A DNA stretch of 12,609 bases, from NCBI GenBank assembly GCA_003567055.1, contig PXAW01000234.1, positions 1-12,609 of the forward strand, in the 5' to 3' direction. The notes under the pieces were generated by a model. That model was given only the letters and a program-made list of their open reading frames with translations. It was not told where the DNA came from and searched no databases. The stretch is from Hyphomicrobiales bacterium. Its GTDB lineage: Bacteria > Pseudomonadota > Alphaproteobacteria > Rhizobiales > Beijerinckiaceae. Made by a program: the position numbers and the translations under genes. How positions within the stretch are numbered: position 1 is the stretch's first letter; each line of letters starts with the position of its first letter. Shown here one piece after another: positions 1-8,886 of the stretch.

Positions 1-452
1 AAGAGCTCTTCGCGCAGATCATGGCCACGGCCGAGGTGGGTATTGCCTGCGCCGGACCGGATGAGATCGACCGGCTGAATATCCGTGGGGCGACGCTCGC
101 GGCGATGCGCCGCGCGCTGGCCGCGCTGCCCTGCATTCCCGATCATGCTCTGATCGACGGGCGAGACGTGCCGCCGGGGCTTTCGATTCGCGCGGATGCG
201 GTGGTGAAGGGTGATTCGGCTTATGCCTGCATCGCCGCCGCATCGATTGTCGCAAAGGTGATTCGTGACCGCGCCATGCGATTCGCGGCATTGCACTATC
301 CTCAATATGGATTCGACCACAACGTGGGATACCCGACGCAGGAGCATCTGCGTGCTCTGGATCGTTTCGGCCCGTGCCCGATCCACCGAATGAGTTTCGC
401 ACCCTTGCGATCATGGTTGATGAAGGGTGAAGAAGATCGCCTCCTGATCTGA
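1..452 (+). CDS. rnhB: Ribonuclease HII (3' part; 5' end outside window)
   Basis: RNase HII cuts the RNA strand of RNA-DNA hybrids and nicks 5' of single ribonucleotides misincorporated in DNA; it is cytoplasmic. The reading frame is open from base 3, so the gene starts upstream of the window. About 149 codons are visible, from the middle of the protein to the C-terminus. Family landmarks are the EIDRLNIRGATL segment, the LIDG motif (Asp codon 156-158), the IAAASIVAKVIRDR helix with its acidic residue at 267-269, the YPQYGF...GYPTQEHL loop and the C-terminal PIHRMSFAPL. The last two residues of the family's DEDD active site are therefore present; the first two (in the GxDEAGRG motif) would lie off the left edge. 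The stop at 450-452 is followed by ccrM on the same strand. Five GATTC sites fall inside this reading frame. Confidence 0.95.
   Translation, partial: ELFAQIMATAEVGIACAGPDEIDRLNIRGATLAAMRRALAALPCIPDHALIDGRDVPPGLSIRADAVVKGDSAYACIAAASIVAKVIRDRAMRFAALHYPQYGFDHNVGYPTQEHLRALDRFGPCPIHRMSFAPLRSWLMKGEEDRLLI
185..314. other. Cluster of five GANTC (CcrM) sites inside rnhB
   Basis: GATTC occurs at 185-189, 213-217, 260-264, 280-284 and 310-314. By direct reading there is no other GANTC between 1 and 1800, so the remaining rnhB sequence, the rnhB-ccrM gap and all of ccrM have none. GANTC is the known target of CcrM-type methyltransferases. Whether the cluster has a function is unknown, since it lies in coding sequence and uses several different codon phases. 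Confidence 0.6.
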
Positions 453-1760
<1,308 letters not shown>

Positions 1761-1788
1761 AGGAAATGAAGCGAAAGCGCGCGCGGCC

Positions 1789-2781
1789 TCAGCTGCGCGT
1801 CTCCCCCAGCGTATCCGCCACGGCGGCCCCGCGCTCGCCCATTTCCCGTTCGGGCGGCGTGGTCGTATCGCATTCCGTCTGCTGTTCCAGCTCGGCGTTG
1901 AACTCGGCGCCGACGAGCAGGATCAGCGTCGAGATATAGGCCCACATCATCGCCGCAGCGATCGCGCCGAGCGAGCCGTAGGTCGCTGAGTAATCGGCAA
2001 AATTCGACATATACCACGAGAAGCCGGCAGAGGCCGCCACCCACACCGTCGCGGCGGAGACGGAGCCGGGCGAGATCCAGCGCCAGCGCGCCGGCTCGCG
2101 GCTCGGCCCGTAGCGATACAGAACCGCGATGCCGATATTGGCCACGATGAAGATCACCACCAGCGGCAGCACAGTGATGATCCAGCCCGCCAGCGGACCG
2201 AGCGGCAGGAAGCGCAGGATGATCGGGATGGTGATGACGACGTTCACGAGCAGCGCCGCGAAGACCAGCGCACCGAAGGTGAAGATGATCGCCGTGCCGT
2301 AAAGGCCGACATAGGAGCGGGTTTCCCGCTCGCCATAAATCACGTTGAGCGCATCGAACAGGCGCAGGACCGCGTTGTTGACGACATAGATCGCGATGGC
2401 GAATGTCGTGGCAAAGGTCAGGCCCAGCGTGTCTGGTCGCTGGTCGATGAGCCGGTCGAGTTCGCCATCCATCAGATCGAGCATGGCGGGCGGCAGGAAT
2501 GCGTCGAGATCGGTCAGCTGGTCGCGCAGCCGCGACGGATCGCCGACGAGGCCGTAAAGCGAGACCATGGCCGCGAGGGCGGGCACGATGGCGAAGATCA
2601 TGAAGAAGGCTGCGCCTGCCGCATTGGCGCTGACGCGGTCGCGGCTGAAAGCGTTGGCGACCCGCCAGAAGACGTCGACATAGCCGCGCAAGGGAATCCC
2701 GAGCGGGGTCAGTGCCTTGCGCCCGCGAGAGCGCTCGTCCGCCCGCGACTGGTTGAGCGCCTCGTCATCGTCACGCTTCAA
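1789..2781 (-). CDS. YihY/virulence factor BrkB family inner-membrane protein
   Basis: Polytopic inner-membrane protein of the YihY/BrkB (UPF0761) family, 330 residues; the molecular function of the family is not settled. It has about six hydrophobic segments, roughly at residues 57-80, 118-140, 158-184, 192-220, 233-255 and 266-290. The family hallmarks are the block ANAAGAAFFMIFAIVPAL in the first span, the YRYGPSREPARWRWISPG loop, and the C-terminal run from SNFADYSATYGSLGA to GAEFNAELEQQ. The N-terminal ~40 residues and the acidic C-terminal tail are hydrophilic. The start is a TTG at 2781-2779, chosen because a doubled AGGAG lies just upstream (one copy ends 8 nt and the other 2 nt before it) and no in-frame ATG occurs before the first span. 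It may share a transcript with the small membrane protein upstream, separated by 184 bp, and it converges on ccrM. Confidence 0.92.
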   Translation of the reverse strand: MKRDDDEALNQSRADERSRGRKALTPLGIPLRGYVDVFWRVANAFSRDRVSANAAGAAFFMIFAIVPALAAMVSLYGLVGDPSRLRDQLTDLDAFLPPAMLDLMDGELDRLIDQRPDTLGLTFATTFAIAIYVVNNAVLRLFDALNVIYGERETRSYVGLYGTAIIFTFGALVFAALLVNVVITIPIILRFLPLGPLAGWIITVLPLVVIFIVANIGIAVLYRYGPSREPARWRWISPGSVSAATVWVAASAGFSWYMSNFADYSATYGSLGAIAAAMMWAYISTLILLVGAEFNAELEQQTECDTTTPPEREMGERGAAVADTLGETRS

Positions 2782-2813
2782 ATCTCCTGCTCCTGCTCTT
2801 GCGGCTGAGCAAC

Positions 2814-2827
2814 CTCATCACGATGAG
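2814..2827. repeat. Short perfect dyad upstream of the YihY gene
   Basis: CTCATC and GATGAG face each other with 2 bp between them, 33 bp upstream of the YihY start codon. The loop is too short for a good hairpin, so a protein-binding dyad is more likely if it is functional. A second inverted repeat (GACCGC at 2917-2922, GCGGTC at 2933-2938) lies near the end of the upstream small gene but has no T-tract. Otherwise the 184-bp gap 2782-2965 holds nothing I can name. Confidence 0.3.
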
Positions 2828-2965
2828 ACAACGCTGCACGGCGCGACTTGTTCGCGCAAATCGCCTGTGCACCAATCAGCTTTGCGCTAGCAAGCCGGAT
2901 GAAAGCGGCCATGCGTGACCGCGCGCCGACTTGCGGTCGGGCGAGGCGATCCGATGAGCCCGGGT

Positions 2966-3205
2966 TCAGCGTGTTTGTTCGATCCGCTCGATATCGCCGG
3001 ACGCATCGGCGTCGCTCATATTGACGCCCGAGGCGACGACCACGATGGCAATCGTCGCGAGTGACAGAACCAATGCCAGGGCGATGCGTCCGGTAGCGGC
3101 GTGCCGGCTGCGCTGATCGGGAACGCCGAACCGCTGGTCTCGCGGATTGCGCACGGGAGCTTGCACTGCCTTGTGAACAGATAGCTGCGAATCTCTGTCC
3201 GTCAT
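2966..3205 (-). CDS. Small single-span membrane protein of unknown function
   Basis: A 79-residue product that I do not recognise. The first ~40 residues are hydrophilic and strongly basic (many Arg), residues 41-59 form one hydrophobic segment (IALALVLSLATIAIVVVAS), and the last 20 are acidic (SDADASGDIERIE). By the positive-inside rule this suggests an N-in, C-out single-pass membrane protein with a short periplasmic tail. An in-frame ATG at 3217 would add four residues (MGRK). I prefer 3205 because a GGGG run lies about 8 nt before it, but the evidence is thin. It lies upstream of the YihY gene on the same strand, so the two could be co-expressed. A longer overlapping frame on this strand (2778-3224) lacks protein-like composition. 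The clean basic-hydrophobic-acidic layout is the argument for a real gene. Confidence 0.6.
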   Translation of the reverse strand: MTDRDSQLSVHKAVQAPVRNPRDQRFGVPDQRSRHAATGRIALALVLSLATIAIVVVASGVNMSDADASGDIERIEQTR

Positions 3206-3433
3206 CTTGCGCCCCATGCCCCATCCGGGTTCGTCAACTGATCCGATCTGATTGATCGCGGTCGCGATTTGCGGACATCAAGCAGCCTGTGCACCGCATG
3301 ACCCGACGAACCTTGATACCTTCCGAGATTGCTACGAATGGTCAAGCTTCGCGAGTCAGGAAGTTCGCTTACTTTTCGAACCCGCCGGTGATTCATGCCG
3401 AGACCTGCTGCTCTCTTAAAATCGCTTAATAAA

Positions 3434-3462
3434 AATGTACTTATAATTGTAATTAGCGTCAA
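3434..3462 (-). promoter_or_regulatory. Candidate sigma-70-type promoter for the small membrane protein / YihY genes
   Basis: On the minus strand TTGACG (3462-3457, 5 of 6 to consensus) is followed after exactly 17 bp by TACATT (3439-3434, 4 of 6), inside the AT-rich island. Transcription would begin near 3427 and give a leader of about 220 nt before the small membrane protein. This is a match by eye only. Confidence 0.35.
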
Positions 3463-3860
3463 TATTCTCAGGGTCTTGTGCAATCACGTCCAAATTTCAG
3501 ATTTCTCCTCGGCGAAGCTTTCGAAACGAAATCATCGCGGTTTTCCGCATGGCGCTCGATTTATCCCGTCATCGATTGACGTTTCTTGCCGAACTACGGC
3601 TTCTTTGACTGATATGCAAAGATTGGGCAGACACTCTGGTTAATCTCGGATTCGTGCTCAAGGGTGACGTAGAGTTAGGTTGCAGACACGAATCAGCGCG
3701 CGATTTCGGGCCGTCGCAACGAGGCGAAATATCCGCAAAAGCACGTATGTGTCATGCGCAATCGCGCGCTGCCTCTTCCGTCTGCGCAACGAGCCGCTAT
3801 GTTGGGATTCGATGAGCAGGCGATGCGGGGCGCGAAAAAAAACGACGTCTCGCCGATAAT

Positions 3861-3866
3861 GAAAGG
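3861..3866 (+). promoter_or_regulatory. Ribosome binding site that decides the pepA start
   Basis: GAAAGG ends 9 nt before the ATG at 3876 but only 3 nt before the upstream in-frame ATG at 3870. The spacing favours 3876, which gives a protein beginning MSDGF. Confidence 0.55.
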
Positions 3867-3875
3867 CAAATGCCC

Positions 3876-5372
<1,497 letters not shown>

Positions 5373-5418
5373 CACGCGAAAGCGTGATGCGCCCGCGCAC
5401 CCGGGAAGGGCGCGCGGG
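5373..5418 (+). terminator. Tandem hairpins after pepA (possible terminator)
   Basis: Immediately after the stop, CACGC-GAAA-GCGTG (5373-5386) can form a 5-bp stem with a GAAA tetraloop. CCCGCGC (5392-5398) pairs perfectly with GCGCGGG (5412-5418). There is no clear run of T afterwards, so intrinsic termination is doubtful and mRNA 3'-end protection is an alternative. The rest of the 112-bp gap to the flippase gene holds nothing I can identify. Confidence 0.4.
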
Positions 5419-5484
5419 TTCAGCATTCCTCAATTCCTGTGTGCTATCACCCGTTGGAACTTCCTGTTGCAACGGGTTTAGAGA

Positions 5485-6819
5485 TTGGCGGGTCTGCGCA
5501 AGCTTCTGACGTCGATGACCTTCATCCTCCTGGTGATCCGCCTCGGCGGCGCGGGGGCAGGGTTCGGGACGCAACTCGTTCTGGCGCGCCTGCTTGCGCC
5601 GGAAGATCTCGGCCTGTTCTTCGCCGCGACATCGCTTGCCATCGTTGCGGCCACGGTTGTTTCCTTCGGCTATCCGGAAATCGCCCCGCGTTTCATTGCG
5701 CGCTATCAGGAGCGCGGACGTCCGGGCACGCTCGCCGCGTTCGTGCGCCAGAGCCATCTTGATGCGCTGCGCTTATGCCTGCTCCTCGCTCTTCTGATCC
5801 TCGCCGCTGCGATGCTGTGGCCCGGCGCGACCATGCAGGAGCGAACGCTGTTTGCGATCACCGCGGCCTTCATGCCGGTCCTCGCCCTGTTCAGCATCAA
5901 TTCCGGCATCGCCCTGTCGCTGCGCGCCTTCTTCCTCGCTTATGGCCCGGAGACGTTTCTGCGCCCGGTGCTCTTCCTGGCCATCGTCGCGGGCATGATC
6001 CTGGTGGGCGCGAGCCCGGATGTGCGGATCGTCGTCATTTCGCTCTTCGCCGTGACCGGGCTGCTTGCGACCGGGCAATGGTTGCTCTTGCGCGCGCGCC
6101 TGCCGCGGATCGCCGATGGGCGCGATCATGCGGATCGGCGCCTGGTTTCGCGCTGGCGCCGGGAAGGCGCGCCGCAGATCGCGGTCGGGATCTACACCCT
6201 GATCTTCGCCGATCTCGCCATTCTGCTGGCCGCGACGGTGCTCGATCCGGCGGCGCTTGCCGCTTTCGGCATCGCGCTGAAGCTGGCGGTGCTGGTGGGA
6301 TTCGGTGTGCAGGTGGCGCATCAGGTCATCCTCCCCGATCTCGCTGATGCCCGCGCCGCGCGGCGTCTGGGGCGTACCAGCGATACCATGCGTGCCGCCG
6401 CGGCTTTCCCCATTGCCTTCACCCTGGCTGCGCTGATCACGACGGCTCTGTTCGGCGATATGATCCTCGCAATATTCCATCCGGATTTCGCGCAGGCGCA
6501 TTGGGTGCTGGTCCTGCTCGTCGCCTGTCAGGTCCTGCGTGCGCTTGCGGGGCCGGTGGTGCAGCTTCTGACGATCGCGGGTGCGCAGATGTTCAATGCG
6601 CTGCTGTGCATCGCTTCGACGATTGTGCTGGCACTCGGCAATTTCGCGCTGGTCCCGTCCTTCGGATTGATGGGCGCCGGGCTCGCCGTGCTCGTCGCCT
6701 GGCTGTTCTGGCTGGCCGGATCGGCGGTCGGGCTCTATCGCATTACCGGGATGCGCTGCGATATCATCGCGCTGCTCGCCCGCGCGAGGCAGCCCGCGCC
6801 GGCGCCGCAACAGCCGTGA
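5485..6819 (+). CDS. Wzx/MATE-like polysaccharide (oligosaccharide) flippase
   Basis: Inner-membrane protein of the polysaccharide-export branch of the MOP superfamily. Known relatives flip lipid-linked oligosaccharide units for O-antigen, exopolysaccharide or capsule. With a start at 5485 it has 444 residues and about twelve to fourteen hydrophobic segments spread along its length. The N-terminus resembles the family: an amphipathic start, then GGAGAGFGTQLVLARLLAPEDLGLFFAA, followed by SFGYPEIAPRFIARY. A basic cytoplasmic loop near residues 205-230 splits it into two halves, as in MOP transporters. The reading frame opens after a TAG at 5479-5481, so the start is either TTG 5485 (used here; no well-spaced Shine-Dalgarno) or ATG 5515 (434 residues, also without one). 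No glycosyltransferase or polymerase gene lies nearby, so its substrate cannot be deduced. It converges on the 54-residue gene with 6 bp between the stops. Confidence 0.85.
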   Translation: MAGLRKLLTSMTFILLVIRLGGAGAGFGTQLVLARLLAPEDLGLFFAATSLAIVAATVVSFGYPEIAPRFIARYQERGRPGTLAAFVRQSHLDALRLCLLLALLILAAAMLWPGATMQERTLFAITAAFMPVLALFSINSGIALSLRAFFLAYGPETFLRPVLFLAIVAGMILVGASPDVRIVVISLFAVTGLLATGQWLLLRARLPRIADGRDHADRRLVSRWRREGAPQIAVGIYTLIFADLAILLAATVLDPAALAAFGIALKLAVLVGFGVQVAHQVILPDLADARAARRLGRTSDTMRAAAAFPIAFTLAALITTALFGDMILAIFHPDFAQAHWVLVLLVACQVLRALAGPVVQLLTIAGAQMFNALLCIASTIVLALGNFALVPSFGLMGAGLAVLVAWLFWLAGSAVGLYRITGMRCDIIALLARARQPAPAPQQP

Positions 6820-6826
6820 GACGGCT
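6812..6826. terminator. Hairpin spanning two convergent stop codons
   Basis: AGCCGT (6812-6817) pairs perfectly with ACGGCT (6821-6826) around a 3-nt loop. The loop contains most of the flippase TGA (6817-6819), and the right arm takes in the first base of the convergent gene's stop (6826-6828). Being symmetrical, it could act on both transcripts, but neither side has a T-tract. Confidence 0.35.
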
Positions 6827-6990
6827 CAATCGGCGAAGCGGGACGTCGGCTGCTCGATCATGAGATCGATGGTCAGGCCGACCGCCAGCAGCACCAGACA
6901 GGCCACGAAGACGAGCGGGCTCTTCAGGCGCGCATAATGGGCGTAGAAGCCGATCGCGAAAACGATCCCGACTGTAATCCATGTCGCCAT
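6826..6990 (-). CDS. Small two-span membrane protein of unknown function
   Basis: A 54-residue product found by reading the strand opposite the flippase 3' flank; I do not recognise the family. Residues 4-17 (WITVGIVFAIGFYA) and 26-45 (LVFVACLVLLAVGLTIDLMI) are hydrophobic and separated by a short loop HYARLKSP with two basic residues; the tail is short and polar (EQPTSRFAD). This reads as a hairpin of two membrane helices. Support for translation is good: a full AAGGAGG Shine-Dalgarno sequence (complement of 6996-7002) ends 5 nt before the ATG at 6990. The other ATG, at 6982, opens a frame with unlikely composition. The gene is divergent from the aspartate dehydrogenase (243 bp between the starts) and convergent with the flippase. 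Confidence 0.65.
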   Translation of the reverse strand: MATWITVGIVFAIGFYAHYARLKSPLVFVACLVLLAVGLTIDLMIEQPTSRFAD

Positions 6991-6995
6991 GTCGC

Positions 6996-7002
6996 CCTCC
7001 TT
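6996..7002 (-). promoter_or_regulatory. Consensus Shine-Dalgarno for the 54-residue gene
   Basis: AAGGAGG on the minus strand with a 5-nt spacer to the ATG at 6990. It is the strongest ribosome binding site in the window and the main reason to call so short a gene. Confidence 0.7.
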
Positions 7003-7046
7003 TCATTGGATCAAGGGCAGAAACAAAGCACGAGCGCATGTATCCG

Positions 7047-7224
7047 TTCCGTAATATGCCATTTTGCTTGATACTACGGCAAATGAATCCGTAATGTTGG
7101 TAAACTTATTATAAATATAGTCGTCCTCGCCTGTATTGCGCTGCAGCATGACTTGGTCGCCGCTTTATGCTGCGGGCTTGACACTCCGGCATGTCCGGTC
7201 AATCTCCCGACGACGATTACGGAA
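7047..7224. promoter_or_regulatory. Repeated CCGTA[A/G]T boxes upstream of aspartate dehydrogenase (candidate operator)
   Basis: TTCCGTAAT occurs at 7047-7055 and TCCGTAAT at 7088-7095. Its exact inverse ATTACGGAA is at 7216-7224, and a one-mismatch inverse ACTACGG at 7073-7079. The pair 7073-7079 / 7089-7095 forms an inverted repeat with 9 bp between the arms. The rightmost copy runs into the Shine-Dalgarno sequence of the dehydrogenase. The boxes lie in the only AT-rich part of the divergent gap, the usual place for operators. No regulator gene is adjacent, so a binding protein cannot be proposed. Confidence 0.4.
7108..7113 (-). promoter_or_regulatory. Candidate -10 box for the 54-residue gene
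   Basis: A perfect TATAAT on the minus strand inside an AT-rich run (about 7092-7120). No good -35 box is found 16-18 bp upstream of it, so the call is weak. If used, transcription would start near 7101 and read through the CCGTA boxes at 7047-7095. Confidence 0.25.
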
Positions 7225-7233
7225 GGAGTGACA

Positions 7234-8040
7234 ATGAGCGGAATTCGGGTGGGAATCGTGGGCCTCGGGGCGATCGGGCGCAAGCTCGCGCAGGCGCTGA
7301 GCGACGGGATCGACGGGCTGGAATTGTCCTGTGTCGCAGTCGGCGGACGCGACAAGGCACAGGCCTGGCTGAGCGAGCAGGGGATCGATTGCCCCATCGT
7401 CGCAATGGAGGATCTGCCCGCCCATTGCGACATCGCCGTCGAATGCGCCCCGGCCGCCGTGGTCGGCGATCTGTGCAGGATCATGCTCGGTGCCGGCCGG
7501 AAGGTCATGATCCTCTCCGCCGGCGCGCTGCTGCCGCATCCCGAACTGGTCGAACTGGCGCGCGAGAAGGGTGGCCAGATCATCATCCCGACCGGCGCGC
7601 TCCTGGGCCTCGACGCCGTCAGTGCCGCAGCCGAGGGCGAGATCCGCTCGGTGCGCATGATCACGCGCAAGCCGCCCGGCGGCCTGGCCGGGGCGCCGCA
7701 TCTGGTCGATAATGCCATTTCAGTCGAGGGGCTGAGCGAGGCGCTGCTCGTCTTCAAGGGCAGCGCTGGTGAAGCGGCGAAGGGGTTTCCCGCCAATGTG
7801 AACGTCGCCGCGGCGCTCTCGCTTGCCGGGATCGGGCCGGATGCGACGACGATCGAGATCTGGGCCGATCCCGGCGTCACGCGCAATTGCCATCGCATCG
7901 AGGTCGATGCAGATTCCGCATCGTTCGCGCTGGAGATCGAGAATATCCCTTCCGAGAATCCCAAGACCGGGCGGATCACGGCGCTCTCGGCGCTCGCGGC
8001 CCTGCGCAAGCTCGGCGCGCCGCTGCGGGTGGGGACCTGA
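7234..8040 (+). CDS. nadX: L-aspartate dehydrogenase
   Basis: NAD(P)-dependent enzyme that converts L-aspartate to iminoaspartate/oxaloacetate with release of ammonia. In some organisms it replaces aspartate oxidase NadB in NAD synthesis; in others it serves amino-acid catabolism. The product has 268 residues, the family's length. The N-terminus is a Rossmann fold with GIVGLGAIG at about residues 7-15. The middle carries ILSAGALL and IIIPTGALLGLDA, both typical of the family, and the conserved catalytic histidine is probably H220 (RNCHRIEVDAD). The ATG at 7234 follows GGAAGGAG at 7221-7228 with 5 nt spacing; an upstream in-frame start near 7153 lacks such a site. nadA or nadC are not in view, so the role in NAD synthesis is unproven. 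The stop codon directly abuts that of the convergent hydrolase. Confidence 0.85.
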   Translation: MSGIRVGIVGLGAIGRKLAQALSDGIDGLELSCVAVGGRDKAQAWLSEQGIDCPIVAMEDLPAHCDIAVECAPAAVVGDLCRIMLGAGRKVMILSAGALLPHPELVELAREKGGQIIIPTGALLGLDAVSAAAEGEIRSVRMITRKPPGGLAGAPHLVDNAISVEGLSEALLVFKGSAGEAAKGFPANVNVAAALSLAGIGPDATTIEIWADPGVTRNCHRIEVDADSASFALEIENIPSENPKTGRITALSALAALRKLGAPLRVGT

Positions 8041-8877
8041 TCAGCGCCAGCCGATCTCGGCGAGGAAATCACCCACGAGCGCGTTGAACAAGGCAGCGCG
8101 CTCGAAATAGACCGAGTGCCCGGTCGCCGGCACACCGTGGACGCGCACATCCGGAATGTGGCGCGCCACGGCGCGTATCCCCGCCGGCGCGATCACGATA
8201 TCGTCCTCGCCGGTGATCATCAGCACAGGGCAGGCGATGCGCGCGGCATCCTCCGGCCCGCGCTTGCGCATGCTCCAGATGGCTGCGCGCACGGCCTCCT
8301 TGTCGAGCCCGGCATTGAGCCGGTCGATCATGCCGTAGAGCTGGTGCAGACCGGGCTCTGCCGCCGCGAAGACCGCGCCCGTCGCCGGGTGGATATTTCC
8401 GGCGACGAGCTTTTCGCGGATCGCCTCCCGACGCGCATACCAGTCAGCGACATCCGGATCGTCGAACCCGTCGAAGGAGAACGATCCCGTGGTGCAGGCG
8501 AGCCCCAGCCCGGCGAGCCGCTCCGGGTGCGCCAGAACCGTCTCGACCCCGGTCCAGCCGCCCATGGACTGGCCGATGAAGACGGCACGTTCGATCTTCA
8601 GATGATCCAGCAGCGCGATGGCGTCGCCCGCGTAATCACGCGGATCGGGTGCAGCGCCCGGGCAGGTCGAGGGTGCAAAGCCGCGATGCGAGAAAGCGAT
8701 ACAGGTGAAGTGCCCGGCAAAGGCCGGAATCTGCTGCCACCAGCTCAGATGATTGCCGCCCAGCCCGTGGGCGAAGAGCAGCGCCGGGCCGCTCCCGGTC
8801 ACCTCGTAATGGATCGTCGCGCCGTCGGGGCGCTCCAGGCGCCCGGTGCGGGTGGCGGGAAGGGGGGCATCACTCAT
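8041..8877 (-). CDS. Alpha/beta-fold hydrolase
   Basis: A 278-residue serine hydrolase of the alpha/beta-hydrolase superfamily, of the small-molecule type (3-oxoadipate enol-lactonase / MenH / esterase-like); the substrate is unknown. The oxyanion-hole motif HGLGGNH lies near residue 38. The nucleophile is S104 in GQSMGGW, the probable acid is D226 in TGEDDIVIAP, and the histidine is H254 in ATGHSVYFE. The triad is complete. The cap between strands 6 and 7 contains the Asp-rich FDDPDVADWYARR segment. There is no signal peptide, so it is likely cytoplasmic. ATG 8877 is preferred over an ATG at 8943 because GGAG lies 8 nt before it and the extra 22 residues are Ala-rich and unlike the family. 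It lies 113 bp downstream of amn on the same strand and converges head-on with nadX. Confidence 0.88.
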   Translation of the reverse strand: MSDAPLPATRTGRLERPDGATIHYEVTGSGPALLFAHGLGGNHLSWWQQIPAFAGHFTCIAFSHRGFAPSTCPGAAPDPRDYAGDAIALLDHLKIERAVFIGQSMGGWTGVETVLAHPERLAGLGLACTTGSFSFDGFDDPDVADWYARREAIREKLVAGNIHPATGAVFAAAEPGLHQLYGMIDRLNAGLDKEAVRAAIWSMRKRGPEDAARIACPVLMITGEDDIVIAPAGIRAVARHIPDVRVHGVPATGHSVYFERAALFNALVGDFLAEIGWR

Positions 8878-8886
8878 GCGTCGCTC

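Larger units (their letters stand above)
3206..3875. other. Long intergenic region with an AT-rich island
   Basis: About 670 bp separate the divergent small membrane protein and pepA. The region is less GC-rich than its surroundings, and roughly 3414-3470 is strongly AT-rich, with two TTAA tetramers 6 bp apart (3416-3419 and 3426-3429). GANTC sites occur at 3353, 3390, 3649, 3690 and 3806, with further ones at 3189 and 3903 in the flanking genes. An A8 run lies at about 3835-3842. Short open frames here (for example one reading left from 3483, with a hydrophobic start, and one from 3395 on the plus strand) do not look like proteins. I see no tRNA and no clear riboswitch. The region probably holds the divergent promoters; a small RNA cannot be excluded. 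Confidence 0.55.

Noticed and set aside
2778..3224. 148-codon minus-strand frame overlapping the small membrane protein and ending inside the YihY start
   Set aside because: Arg/Ser-rich without structure; the other frame gives a clean basic-hydrophobic-acidic protein, and the YihY start has its own ribosome binding site.
3416..3429. CtrA binding site (TTAA-N7-TTAA)
   Set aside because: The two TTAA tetramers are 6 bp apart, not 7, and AT-rich sequence gives such pairs by chance.
3202..3483. Minus-strand frame beginning with a signal-peptide-like hydrophobic stretch
   Set aside because: It starts with TTG inside the AT-rich island, where hydrophobic codons arise by composition, overlaps the candidate promoter, and the rest has no protein-like character.
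3395..3643. Plus-strand 82-codon frame in the long intergenic region
   Set aside because: No ribosome binding site, codon use unlike the neighbours, and no recognisable domain.
5773..6810. 345-codon minus-strand frame opposite the flippase
   Set aside because: Arg/Gln/His-rich with no hydrophobic core; antisense to a clear membrane-protein gene.
7178..7206. Perfect TTGACA as a -35 box for nadX
   Set aside because: At 17 bp spacing the would-be -10 is AATCTC, a poor match, and it lies in GC-rich DNA; a promoter here cannot be supported by eye.
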